Shown here: positions 1 through 7,965 of the stretch, one piece after another
Numbering within the stretch: position 1 is the first letter of the stretch
How the letters are laid out: each line of letters starts with the position of its first letter
Assembly: GCA_964440655.1 (NCBI GenBank)
Contig: CAYTTA010000003.1
Location: 50,231-114,230 of the forward strand
Length of the DNA: 64,000 nucleotides
DNA from: CAYTTA01 sp964440655
Lineage (GTDB): Bacteria; Bacteroidota; Rhodothermia; Balneolales; Balneolaceae
Reading direction: 5' to 3'
Position numbers and translations under genes: made by a program
Notes under the pieces: generated by a model
The model's input: only the letters and a program-made list of their open reading frames with translations
What the model was told of the DNA's origin: nothing
Database searches by the model: none

Positions 1-49
1 TTGTCATGTAATCCTCTTCAATAACGCCATTATAACTATATTCTTCCAT
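1..49 (-). CDS. possible 5' end of a gene leaving the window, unknown product
   Basis: Read on the minus strand, the left edge gives an open frame starting MEEYSYNGVIEEDYMT from an ATG at 47-49, running off the window. The frame is also open upstream (FDALRKI) but has no earlier ATG. Codons are AT-rich compared with the GC-rich genes nearby. Too short to assign a family, and it may be chance. It would be divergent from the lipoprotein gene at 132. Confidence 0.3.
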   Translation of the reverse strand, partial: MEEYSYNGVIEEDYMT

Positions 50-131
50 GATCTTGCGAAGCGCATCAAATAGTTGTAAATAGGCTATATATAGACGGAT
101 ATGGAAGGGGAAAACAGACAGTGGGGTTGAT

Positions 132-569
132 ATGAAAAAGAACATTTTCCGGCTTTTGATCCAAGGATGGCTGATCCTCTCCCTGGCCGGCTGTATGGCA
201 AGTGAGTCGACAACCGACAGCGGTGCGCCCTCGAGCGCAGAGGAGCGAGGAAGCCGCAGCGGAAGGAGGTCCAGCGAAATCGACCGGACACGTCCCCTCA
301 TCAACCATCTCCGGCAGATGCCGGGACTGCTCATCAGCCCCGATGGTGGGGACTTCCGGGTTCAGCTGAGAGGCAGCCAGAGCATCACCGGCCCGAACAA
401 CGTCATGTTCGCCGTAAACGGAGTGCCGGTCGGGACGAGCTACTCCCAGACCACCAATCTCTTCTCCATGGAGAATGTGAAGGAGATCCGGCTCTACAAC
501 AGCGCGGAAGCACTGGCACGGTTCGGAGAGCGTGGCGCCTACGGAGTCATTGATATTCTTACCGACTAG
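132..569 (+). CDS. lipoprotein consisting of a stand-alone TonB-receptor plug-like domain
   Basis: A 145-residue protein with a lipoprotein signal peptide: lysines at 2-3, hydrophobic core, lipobox LAGC with Cys21. After a Ser/Gly/Arg-rich linker (about 25-52), residues 55-145 read like the plug domain of a TonB-dependent receptor, with segments such as LRQMPGLLI, VQLRGS, VMFAVNGVPV, and the closing GAYGVIDILT typical of plug ends. No beta-barrel follows. Plug domains normally sit inside a barrel, so a lipid-anchored free plug is unusual; it might act as a periplasmic or surface-tethered binding module (inference). It lies 93 bp before a secreted hydrolase on the same strand. Confidence 0.75.
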   Translation: MKKNIFRLLIQGWLILSLAGCMASESTTDSGAPSSAEERGSRSGRRSSEIDRTRPLINHLRQMPGLLISPDGGDFRVQLRGSQSITGPNNVMFAVNGVPVGTSYSQTTNLFSMENVKEIRLYNSAEALARFGERGAYGVIDILTD

Positions 570-662
570 ACCCTTCTGCCGCCTGCCGCCCGGCAAGGAT
601 CTTTTGATTTTGAACCCGGATTTTTTTACAGTGGGTTTGACCTTCCTCCTAAACCCTTGCAA

Positions 663-2486
663 ATGAAACGGATCGCCCTCCTTTCCTCTCTCCTTTCCGG
701 CCTGTTTCTTCTCCTGGCCGGGTTGGCCGATGCGAATGAAACTGCAACCGATCCCCGCACGGAAACAGCTGCCGGAACCGGAGCTCCCCGCAAGATCCGG
801 ATCCTGAGGCATCAGCCCGTTCCCATGCGGGACGGAACCGTTCTCTATGCCGATGTCTACCTTCCGGCCGAACCGGGAAGGTATCCCGTCATCGTCTCCC
901 GGACCCCCTATGGCGTACAGAGAGACGGAAGCCATCAGCGACTCATCCGTTTTGCACAGAACGGATACGCCGCCGTCTTCCAGGATGTCCGCGGACGTTA
1001 TGAAAGTGAAGGAGTGTGGGAACCGTTCCGCGATGAGGCGCGGGACGGGTACGACACCATCGAATGGGCGGCATCCCAGCCCTGGTCGAACGGCCGGGTG
1101 GCCACCCAGGGAGGGAGTTACCTGGGACACAACCAGTGGGCCGCCGCTTCGCAGAATCCCCCCTCTCTTGTAGCGGCATTTCCCGCCGTCGCCTCGACCA
1201 ACCTCTATGCCAACTGGATCACGATGGGCGGGGCATTCCGGCTGGCATTCAACTATGGTTGGGGAGTGGTCCGCATGCCCGACCGCATCATGCTTCCGCA
1301 GTACTGGCACACGGCCGACTATGCCCCGGAAGAACTGAAGTATGAAAACATTCTCATGCACCTCCCGCTGATTGACGGGGACCTGAAGAGTGCCGGCTAT
1401 GAGGTGTCTCACTACCGCGACTGGATCCGCCACGAGAGTCTGGACGACTACTGGCAGGAGATCAATGACGAGGCGCGGTTCGAGCAGATCACCGTTCCTG
1501 CCTACAGTTTCGGCGGATGGTTCGACATTTTCGTCATGGGTACGATAAACGGCTATGTCGGGATGAGAAACCGGGGAGGCTCACAGATTGCCCGTGAAGG
1601 ATCCCGGCTGATGATCGGTCCCTGGGGGCACGGTGCATCCCGGCGAGTGGGAGATGTCGACTTCGGACCGGATGCCTATGTCGACCAGTTTGAGGAGGAG
1701 CTGCGTTTCTATGATTACTGGCTGAAAGGGATCGACAATGGTCTGGACAGCGAGAAACCGGTGCGGATTTTCTATATGGGTGTGAACCGGTGGCGCAGCG
1801 AGGAGAACTATCCGATTCCGGGTACCGAGTATCGCCAGCTCTATCTCTCCAGTGAAACCGGGGCCAACTCGGTGCGGGGAGACGGGAAACTCTCCTTCGA
1901 CACCCCCTCCCGCAACGGAACCGATACCTACCGATACGATCCGGACAACCCGGTTCCCACCCTCGGAGGCAACAACTGCTGCGGAGCCCCCACCATTGCC
2001 GGACCCCGGGATCAGCGCCCGACCGAACGGCGGGAGGATGTGCTCGTCTACACGAGCGATGTGCTGACCGAACCTCTTACCATCGCCGGACCGGTCAGCA
2101 TGAAACTCTACGCAGCGACCGACGGACGGGACACCGACTGGATGGTCCGCCTGATCGACGTCCATCCCGACGGATTCGCCTTCCCCGTTTCCGAGGGGAT
2201 TCTTCGCGCCCGTTTTCATCAGGGGCTGGACCGGGTGAGCCTGCTCACGCCGGGTCAGGTGTATGAGTTTGATATCGAGATGACCGGTACCGCCAACGTC
2301 TTCCAGCCGGGGCATCGCATCCGGGTGCACATCACCTCCAGCAACTTCCCCCAGTTTGACCGCAACCCCAATACCGGGGCGCCGCTGGGGATGGAGAGTG
2401 AGGTCCGCATCGCAACCCAGACCATCCATCACGGAAGCGACCGCCCCAGCCACATCCTCCTTCCGCTGGTTCCGCCGCTGGAGTAG
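663..2486 (+). CDS. secreted CocE/NonD-family alpha/beta hydrolase (peptidase S15-like)
   Basis: About 607 residues. A hydrophobic leader (MKRIALLSSLL to ADA) predicts export. The next region is an X-Pro dipeptidyl-peptidase/cocaine-esterase fold: PMRDGTVLYADVYLP, VFQDVRGRYESEG, the nucleophile elbow GGSYLG (Ser about 152), and a later GPWGHGAS segment around the catalytic His. The C-terminal 220 residues match the jelly-roll X-Pro C-terminal domain (DVLVYTSDVLTEPL; HRIRVHITSSNFPQFDRN). Enzymes of this family cleave acyl-amide or ester bonds such as beta-lactam side chains, glutaryl amides or N-terminal dipeptides; the substrate here cannot be told. ATG at 663 is preferred over an in-frame TTG at 657. 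It ends 35 bp before the assembly gap. Confidence 0.9.
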   Translation: MKRIALLSSLLSGLFLLLAGLADANETATDPRTETAAGTGAPRKIRILRHQPVPMRDGTVLYADVYLPAEPGRYPVIVSRTPYGVQRDGSHQRLIRFAQNGYAAVFQDVRGRYESEGVWEPFRDEARDGYDTIEWAASQPWSNGRVATQGGSYLGHNQWAAASQNPPSLVAAFPAVASTNLYANWITMGGAFRLAFNYGWGVVRMPDRIMLPQYWHTADYAPEELKYENILMHLPLIDGDLKSAGYEVSHYRDWIRHESLDDYWQEINDEARFEQITVPAYSFGGWFDIFVMGTINGYVGMRNRGGSQIAREGSRLMIGPWGHGASRRVGDVDFGPDAYVDQFEEELRFYDYWLKGIDNGLDSEKPVRIFYMGVNRWRSEENYPIPGTEYRQLYLSSETGANSVRGDGKLSFDTPSRNGTDTYRYDPDNPVPTLGGNNCCGAPTIAGPRDQRPTERREDVLVYTSDVLTEPLTIAGPVSMKLYAATDGRDTDWMVRLIDVHPDGFAFPVSEGILRARFHQGLDRVSLLTPGQVYEFDIEMTGTANVFQPGHRIRVHITSSNFPQFDRNPNTGAPLGMESEVRIATQTIHHGSDRPSHILLPLVPPLE

Positions 2487-2520
2487 GGCGGGAATTGCAT
2501 CTCCGGCCGGACTCACATTG

Positions 2521-2620
2521 NNNNNNNNNNNNNNNNNNNNNNNNNNNNNNNNNNNNNNNNNNNNNNNNNNNNNNNNNNNNNNNNNNNNNNNNNNNNNNNN
2601 NNNNNNNNNNNNNNNNNNNN
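2521..2620. other. assembly gap (100 N)
   Basis: Exactly 100 unknown bases, the conventional filler for a scaffold join of unknown size. Genes on the two sides may not be true neighbours, and a gene could be missing here. Confidence 0.99.
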
Positions 2621-2664
2621 CCGGAGGATTGATCGCCGGCAGGGGCCTGGAGCGGTGATCCGGC

Positions 2665-3987
2665 TTACATTGCCGCTATAAAATCGAGGAGCCCCACGAT
2701 CCCCGCCCAGGACATGAAGAGGGTGAAGATGAATGTGACGACCAGCCCGATGTTCAGAAGCATCGGGTTCCGGTACTCCGATCCCATCGCCTTTTCGCTG
2801 TTGAGCAGCACAAAGATCAGTATCACCAGAAGCGGCATGATCACGGGGCTGATGGCCTGGGAAGCGATCATCAGAAGTACCGGACTCCCTCCGAAGACCG
2901 GGACAATAAAACCGGAAATGGCAAGAAGAAGAACGCCTGCCCGAACATAGGGGTGATCCATTCGGCGGGGCACATTCAGATAGTCACACACCATCCAGGG
3001 ACCAAGCAGATAACTGGCAAAAAGCGAAGAGAGGGCGGCGGCAATGATGCCAAGGGTGAACAGCGTGGCCGCGAAATCCCCTGCCAGCGGTTGCAGGATC
3101 CCGACCATGTCGATCGCATCGCGCACCGGTATCCCCCGGACAAAAAGCGTCCCCGCCGCACTGGCCATGATTGCAGCACTTACGATGAATGTGAGCACCA
3201 GAGAGAGGATCGCATCGCGGTTTTCCGACTTCAGGTCTTTCAGCTTCCATCCTTTCTCGGCAACCAGGTAGCTCCGGGAGACGATCACCACACTGGCCAT
3301 CGTGGTCCCCACCAGACCCGCCAGCGCCAGACTTGCGACTCCATCGGAAGGAAGACCCGGAACCATTCCCTGTACAATGTCCTCAAGACTGGGAATGACC
3401 AGCATCATGGATGAGATGAAACTGATGGCCATGATGCCGGCCACCACCGCCATCGCCTTCATAAAAAAGCCATGCTTCCCGTACCAGAAGAGATAGTAGA
3501 GGAGGCCGATAAAGCCTGCGGTGGAGATCACAGTATGGATCCCGTCTCCGGACGGCATGAAAAAGCGGCTCCACTCCCGGAATATATCACTGGCAATGGC
3601 GGTGATGCCGATCACCGAAGTGACCACGGTAAGCATCAGCCCGATCAGCAGAAACGTGGAGACCACCCTCCCGAACCGCATCGTGATCAGGTGCAGGATC
3701 GTCTCTCCCGAAACAATGGTGCACCGGCTGATCGAAACCACCATCACATAGGTGAAAAGGCAGGAAAGGGCAAGTGCCCACATCATCGACATCCCGTAAC
3801 TGGCCCCGGCATTCACCATGGCTGTCACACTTCCGGTCCCGATAATGTACCCCATCAGGAAAATACCGGGACCGATCACCGAGGCAATCTGCCGGATCCG
3901 CTCCCGGAGACTCCCGGTGGAGCCTTCCATCCCTTTTCTTCCCGTCACCTCATCGTTCCTTCCCGTCTCCTTGCCCCGGCTCGCCAT
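2665..3987 (-). CDS. atypical Nramp-family membrane transporter
   Basis: A 440-residue protein with about 11 hydrophobic segments after a charged N-terminus. The overall pattern is Nramp/MntH: GPGIFLMGYIIGTGS at helix 1, NAGASYGMSMMW following, and a helix-6 segment VGTTMASVVIVSR. In canonical Nramps helix 1 carries DPGN and helix 6 carries a methionine motif (MPH), which coordinate Mn2+ or Fe2+. Here DPGN reads GTGS and MPHN reads MASV, so the usual metal ligands are absent. It may carry another cation, or a non-metal substrate, as reported for divergent Nramp-related clades; this is inference. The gene is monocistronic and convergent with the gap side. An alternative start at MEGSTGSL would remove about 20 residues. 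Confidence 0.8.
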   Translation of the reverse strand: MASRGKETGRNDEVTGRKGMEGSTGSLRERIRQIASVIGPGIFLMGYIIGTGSVTAMVNAGASYGMSMMWALALSCLFTYVMVVSISRCTIVSGETILHLITMRFGRVVSTFLLIGLMLTVVTSVIGITAIASDIFREWSRFFMPSGDGIHTVISTAGFIGLLYYLFWYGKHGFFMKAMAVVAGIMAISFISSMMLVIPSLEDIVQGMVPGLPSDGVASLALAGLVGTTMASVVIVSRSYLVAEKGWKLKDLKSENRDAILSLVLTFIVSAAIMASAAGTLFVRGIPVRDAIDMVGILQPLAGDFAATLFTLGIIAAALSSLFASYLLGPWMVCDYLNVPRRMDHPYVRAGVLLLAISGFIVPVFGGSPVLLMIASQAISPVIMPLLVILIFVLLNSEKAMGSEYRNPMLLNIGLVVTFIFTLFMSWAGIVGLLDFIAAM

Positions 3988-4080
3988 ACATTGTCCTTTA
4001 TTGAAGTTGAATGCAGGAATGTACAGATCTGCGGCAACTATTCCACAAACGTCCGGGGCGCTCCACTCATGGAAAAGCTG

Positions 4081-4374
4081 TCACTCATTGAAAAAAAGCT
4101 GCTCATCCACCTCCTGAACCAGCTTCCAGGTCAGATCGGAGGTGTCGTAAACGATATGGAAATAGCGCTCTTCCCGGGTCTGCAGCACATAGTGGAAGTG
4201 GATGGCCCGGCCCACATTCTGGGTGGTCATCCGCCGGATCTTTTTCACAGCGTGCACCCTGCCATCCGGCAGCTGAAACCGGTAGGGGGTGATCTTCAGC
4301 TTCAGTTTTTCCGTCGGAAAACCGCGGGTCGCACTGATCACATTGATGGGGGGATATCTCTTTTCTCTGCTCAT
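4081..4374 (-). CDS. small conserved protein beside the Y-family polymerase (DUF6504-like)
   Basis: A 97-residue soluble protein: MSREKRYPPINVI, then LPDGRVHAVKKIRRM, GRAIHFHYVLQTREERYFHI and VYDTSDLTWKLVQEVDEQLFF. The aromatic and basic pattern resembles small DUF6504-type proteins that sit next to translesion polymerases in other phyla; I recognise the type, not a proven function. The start is the ATG at 4372-4374; a longer open frame upstream runs antisense through the polymerase and is a shadow. It is divergent from the polymerase across a 93-bp region holding a 20-bp inverted repeat, suggesting co-regulation. Confidence 0.75.
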   Translation of the reverse strand: MSREKRYPPINVISATRGFPTEKLKLKITPYRFQLPDGRVHAVKKIRRMTTQNVGRAIHFHYVLQTREERYFHIVYDTSDLTWKLVQEVDEQLFFNE

Positions 4375-4400
4375 GGCATCGCTCCGTGAACTCTTACAAT

Positions 4401-4457
4401 ACACATGTTTTGTACATATATTCAACACCTCTCTTCCTATATGTTCAAAATATGTGT
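4401..4457. promoter_or_regulatory. 20-bp inverted repeat between divergent genes, candidate operator
   Basis: ACACATGTTTTGTACATATA at 4401-4420 is matched in inverse orientation at 4438-4457 (reverse complement ACACATATTTTGAACATATA), 18 of 20 positions identical, with a 17-bp spacer. It lies in the only promoter-sized space between the small protein gene and the Y-family polymerase, so each gene faces one arm. Two inverted copies of an operator-like site are the simplest reading. A DNA-damage (SOS-type) regulator is a reasonable guess because the polymerase is translesion-type. Confidence 0.7.
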
Positions 4458-4467
4458 AATGTAGATC

Positions 4468-5793
4468 ATGGACCTGAAAACTCCCCATCGGTACGATGTC
4501 GAAAAGGATGTTCACCGGATCACTCTCTACAGCACGGTGGCCCGGGAACATCAGCATTCCAGCAGAAGAAAACGGCTCTATCTTCACCTGGACATGAACT
4601 GCTTTTATGCCCAGGTGGAGCAGAAGGCATACAACCTCTACGGCTTCCCTCTGGCGATGGGGGGGTGGAGAAAGCCTGACGGAACTCCCCGGGGCATTGT
4701 GGCCACGGCCAGTTACGAAGCGCGGCAGCTCGGAATCAGGACCGCGATGAGCGCCTTCGAGGCGGCGCAGATCTGCCCCTACCTGATCTTCATGCAGATC
4801 GATTACGACCGCTATTCGGAAATAAGCCGGGAGCTGAAATCGATTCTCGACGGGTTCGCTCCCGATGTGGAAAAATACTCGATGGATGAGTATTTCATGG
4901 ATATCACCTTCCTGCTCGGAAAGAGCCGGAACGAGATCGGCGCGTTTGCTCTCCGCCTGAAGAAACGGATCTACAACCTCCTGGGACTGGTCTGTTCGGT
5001 CGGGATTGCCACGAGCAAGACCTACTCCAAGCTCGCCTCGGGACTGCAGAAGCCCGACGGATGTACGCTTCTCCTCTCCTCCGACGACATCGCCGGCCGG
5101 CTCTTCCACCTCCCTCTGGATGAAGTGTGGGGGATCGGATCCCGCCGCTACCGGAAGCTGCGCAAGTACGGACTCAACACAATTGCGGACGCCTTCCATC
5201 GGGGACCGGGCCCCTTCCGCAAGCTCTTCGGTCCCATGCAGGGACAGCTCTTTTATGAAATCGTGACCGGCCGGGACCGGGCCCGGATTCTCCATAACGA
5301 GAACCACGTTCCGGATGAGGTCTCCTACATGCACACCTTCTCCGACTGGTCGACCGACCTCCAGCAGATCCAGGGGGAGGTGGTCAAGGCGATCCGGAAC
5401 GTCTGCTACCGTCTGCGGGGATACAACCGGAAAGCACGCAAGTGGGGGGTCCACATCCGTTACCAGGACTCCGAGTGGAACGGCATCAACATTGCCTTTG
5501 TCACGGACGGATACACCAATCTGGACGACTACATCGTGGAACAGGGCCTGCCCGGAGTGATGAGAAGGGTCCGGAAAGCCCTGTCGGACGGGTACCGGAT
5601 CCGCGGAATCGGTTTCTACACGATCGAGATGATCCATTCGGACCAACTCGAACTTTTTTTCCAGGAAAAAGAGGAGCTCCGGCTCCTTTACCGCGCCTCC
5701 GATTTGATCAACAATACCTACGGGATCGGAACGGTGCAAAAGGCGGCCGCGGCCTTCGGTGTGCCGGGAAAAACCCACTTCACGGAGCGATAG
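4468..5793 (+). CDS. Y-family translesion DNA polymerase (DinB/ImuB-like)
   Basis: 441 residues. After a 35-residue N-terminal extension comes the palm motif LHLDMNCFYAQVE (catalytic Asp42, Phe/Tyr steric gate), then GIVATASYEARQLGIRTAMS, and the second acidic motif KYSMDEYFMD (Asp140, Glu141). The HhH thumb (DEVWGIGSRRYRKLRKYG) and a little-finger domain follow, with a probable sliding-clamp peptide QLELFF near residue 390. All catalytic acidic residues are present, so it should be an active error-prone polymerase, unlike inactive ImuB. The C-terminal 45 residues are an extra tail. It is divergent from a small DUF6504-like gene, and a shared operator-like inverted repeat sits upstream. Residue pattern does not let me separate DinB from a UmuC-type enzyme. 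Confidence 0.9.
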   Translation: MDLKTPHRYDVEKDVHRITLYSTVAREHQHSSRRKRLYLHLDMNCFYAQVEQKAYNLYGFPLAMGGWRKPDGTPRGIVATASYEARQLGIRTAMSAFEAAQICPYLIFMQIDYDRYSEISRELKSILDGFAPDVEKYSMDEYFMDITFLLGKSRNEIGAFALRLKKRIYNLLGLVCSVGIATSKTYSKLASGLQKPDGCTLLLSSDDIAGRLFHLPLDEVWGIGSRRYRKLRKYGLNTIADAFHRGPGPFRKLFGPMQGQLFYEIVTGRDRARILHNENHVPDEVSYMHTFSDWSTDLQQIQGEVVKAIRNVCYRLRGYNRKARKWGVHIRYQDSEWNGINIAFVTDGYTNLDDYIVEQGLPGVMRRVRKALSDGYRIRGIGFYTIEMIHSDQLELFFQEKEELRLLYRASDLINNTYGIGTVQKAAAAFGVPGKTHFTER

Positions 5794-5874
5794 AGGAGAG
5801 AAGAGCGCAGGAAATCAGCACCCCGGAGCCGGTGAGGAAAAGAAAAGAGGTTCCCGGAAGAATCGGCTGCCCGT

Positions 5875-6285
5875 TCATGAGCCGGCAGATGCCAGCCGGG
5901 CCTGAAGTTCGGTCAGTATCCGGAAGGTGAGCGGTTTGTTCAGATACTCCAGGATAAGCGGATGGCTCCCTGCTTTCTTGCGCAGTTCGGGACAGAGAGC
6001 CGAAGTGAGGATCACAATCCGGGTGCTCGTGAACCGCTTCATGAATCGTTCTTCAAACTCACGCAGAAAGGAGCGCCCGCCCAGCACCGGCATCTCCAGA
6101 TCCAGAAAGATAAGATTGATCTCCGGATCTGGTCCGGACTCCGCAAGCTCCGAACAGTAATCGAGAGCCTGCTGTCCGTTGTAGAGCTGAACGATCTCCT
6201 GAGCAAAGGAGACACGTTCCATCATCCGCCTGTAATAAGACTGCAGAAGCGGGTCATCTTCCACACATAGAACCCTGTTTAACAT
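5875..6285 (-). CDS. single-domain response regulator (CheY-like)
   Basis: 136 residues from ATG at 6285; the frame continues upstream but that leader is hydrophobic and AT-rich and unlikely to be translated. Receiver hallmarks are complete: acidic pair VEDDP near residue 9, phospho-acceptor FLDLEMP (Asp62), the conserved Thr/Ser in ILTSA, and the Lys in LNKPL. No output domain follows, so it acts by protein contact. It is convergent with the polymerase gene and divergent from the PAS gene at 6654. The partner kinase is not adjacent. Confidence 0.88.
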   Translation of the reverse strand: MLNRVLCVEDDPLLQSYYRRMMERVSFAQEIVQLYNGQQALDYCSELAESGPDPEINLIFLDLEMPVLGGRSFLREFEERFMKRFTSTRIVILTSALCPELRKKAGSHPLILEYLNKPLTFRILTELQARLASAGS

Positions 6286-6653
6286 ATCGGCAATTGAATC
6301 ATCTGTTGCCGGTTTGTATTCTTTTATTTGTACAATGTTCCAGGTATTTATTATGATGATAGCAATGAGACAAAAAAGATTAAAACACACTACACATTCA
6401 TACTGTGTGTTTTACACGTCAATCATAAATCCTTCATAACATTCATAACCGATACTCCATCTCCTTCTCCAGAATCCACCCTCACAGAAGCGCCCACACA
6501 GAGTTCTTTTCCAGGAAAGAACCAGCTCGATACGCCACTTTTTCCACGTCGCGGAAGTGAAGAACGGGGGGTGAATGTTTGGAGTTAACTGGTTGGGTTT
6601 AACTCTTCAGGGAAGATATCAGGGGGGAGATCCGCTCACTTCAGGAGGGATGC
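6286..6653. other. AT-rich intergenic region with hairpins
   Basis: 368 bp between the divergent response regulator and PAS genes. It contains a 9-bp inverted repeat AAAACACAC/GTGTGTTTT (6382-6390 and 6405-6413) and a near-palindrome GTTCTTTTCCAGGAAAGAAC (6503-6522). These are candidate regulatory sites for the regulator gene. No coding frame is convincing. Confidence 0.4.
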
Positions 6654-7034
6654 ATGGTGGACAAAGAAATCATTGAACCGGATTATAAAAATATCATTGA
6701 AAACGCCACCGATTATGCGATCATGACGCTCGATCTGGAGCGCCGGATCACCAGCTGGAACAGCGGGGCGGAAAAAATAATGGGGTGGAGCAGGGAGGAA
6801 GCCCTTGGCCGGTCGGGAGATATGATCTTTCCCGTCGAAGACCGGCCTCACGTTCCCGAAGAGGATGTGCGGCTGGTCCGGGAACAGGGTTCAGCCGAAG
6901 ATGCACGCTGGCACATCCGCAGTTTCCTCCGCATGGCCCTCTATGAGCTGCGGCAGCTCCTGACACTCCAGACGCAAGGGGAAGAGCAGCGCAAAAAGAA
7001 CAACAAGCGATTGAAGAGCACGGTTCAGTTGTGA
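6654..7034 (+). CDS. short PAS-domain protein, probably truncated
   Basis: 126 residues. Start ATG at 6654 has a strong ribosome site AGGAGG at 6643-6648. Residues 8-85 are a PAS domain: YKNIIENATDYAIMTLDLE, RRITSWNSGAEKIMGWSREE. After RWHIR the usual PAS continuation (KDGSRFWA-type strand and MxALYD) is missing; instead the sequence jumps to SFLRMALYELRQL and a Lys/Arg/Gln-rich tail. This looks like an internal deletion plus frameshift in a PAS sensor-kinase gene that lost its kinase part. It may be a remnant or a small sensor protein working with the nearby receiver and protoglobin. Confidence 0.65.
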   Translation: MVDKEIIEPDYKNIIENATDYAIMTLDLERRITSWNSGAEKIMGWSREEALGRSGDMIFPVEDRPHVPEEDVRLVREQGSAEDARWHIRSFLRMALYELRQLLTLQTQGEEQRKKNNKRLKSTVQL

Positions 7035-7208
7035 GGGCATCATTTAAGCGTTGAAGTATGAACATGGCCATCGGACGGAGTGTCCTGAATCCGGCAGAAA
7101 ACCGGAAAGACATTGGTGAAAGTAACCATAAAGATGAAAGAGGAACGGCAGGGGCAACTAAAATTTCCCCTCTTTTGTTAAGGTTCCAAATCAAAGGGAG
7201 AACTCACC

Positions 7209-7793
7209 ATGGAATCCATCAAAACCATTTCAGGATACGACTACGGTAAAGTGGCGACATCGCCCATCACGCTGGAGGAACTGGAGCTGCTGAAAAAAAC
7301 GGTCCTTTTTACAGATGAGGATAAAAAGCACCTCGAGCTGGCCGGAGAGGTTCTGAGAGACCAGGTCGATGATATACTCGATCTCTGGTACGGTTTCGTC
7401 GGCAGCCATGACCACCTGCTCAACTACTTCTCCAAAAACGGAGAACCGGACCCCCGTTACCTCAGTTCGGTGCGGCAGAGATTCAGCCAGTGGATACTGG
7501 ATCTCTGCAACAAACCCTATGATCAGGAGTGGCTGGACTATCAGCATGAAATCGCCCTGCGTCACCACAGCACCAAAAAGAACAGGACAGACGGGGTGGA
7601 TGCCACCCCCATCATCCATTATCGCTACCTGGTGGCTTTTATCTATCCCATTACCGCTACGATCAAACCGTTCCTGGCCGGCAAGGGGCATGATGCGGAA
7701 ACCGCGGAGAAGATGTATGATGCCTGGTTCAAAGCGGTCACAATGACAGTCGTGCTCTGGACCTACCCTTATGTGCGGGAAGGGGATTTCTGA
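7209..7793 (+). CDS. protoglobin (single-domain haem globin)
   Basis: 194 residues, full length for a stand-alone protoglobin. Typical features are an N-terminal extension with ISGYDYG, the acidic helix LFTDEDKKHLELAGEVL, WLDYQHEIALRHH (His-rich haem-pocket segment) and GVDATPIIHYRYLVAF. Protoglobins bind O2, CO or NO; the free form is less common than globins fused to methyl-accepting or diguanylate cyclase domains. A ribosome site AAGGGAG lies about 9 nt before ATG 7209. It follows a PAS fragment and is terminated by a bidirectional hairpin. A gas sensor or NO-scavenging role is inferred. Confidence 0.88.
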   Translation: MESIKTISGYDYGKVATSPITLEELELLKKTVLFTDEDKKHLELAGEVLRDQVDDILDLWYGFVGSHDHLLNYFSKNGEPDPRYLSSVRQRFSQWILDLCNKPYDQEWLDYQHEIALRHHSTKKNRTDGVDATPIIHYRYLVAFIYPITATIKPFLAGKGHDAETAEKMYDAWFKAVTMTVVLWTYPYVREGDF

Positions 7794-7898
7794 ACTCGTT
7801 CCCGGTAAAGAGAATTGGAATCGGACCAGAGACCGGACAACTCCGGGAAACGGGAAAGAAGGGCTGTGAATGGAGAAAAGGCGAAGCTTTCGCCAAAA

Positions 7899-7920
7899 GT
7901 TGGTAACATTGTTGGTAACA
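7899..7920. repeat. two direct copies of GTTGGTAACA
   Basis: GTTGGTAACA occurs at 7899-7908 and 7911-7920, 2 bp apart, just beyond the 3' side of tRNA-Leu. Beside it at 7880-7894 is the small hairpin GGCGAA/TTCGCC. The position next to a tRNA 3' end is where integrative elements attach, but no integrase is present. Confidence 0.5.
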
Positions 7921-7930
7921 GTAAAAATAA

Positions 7931-7965
7931 AGGCTTGTAACCCATTCGGTTACAAGCCTTTTTGT
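7931..7965. terminator. bidirectional Rho-independent terminator
   Basis: AGGCTTGTAAC at 7931-7941 pairs with GTTACAAGCCT at 7950-7960, followed by a T run on the plus strand; on the minus strand the hairpin is followed by TTATTTTT. It can end the protoglobin transcript and the oppositely directed tRNA-Leu transcript. Confidence 0.85.

Noticed and set aside
66..1433. A 455-codon minus-strand frame over the CocE gene
   Set aside because: It is antisense to a well supported hydrolase and its protein has no recognisable motifs; long antisense frames are expected in this GC-rich coding style.
4375..5778. Upstream extension (to 565 codons) of the small minus-strand gene
   Set aside because: It lies antisense to the Y-family polymerase; only the C-terminal 97 residues from ATG 4374 look like a protein.
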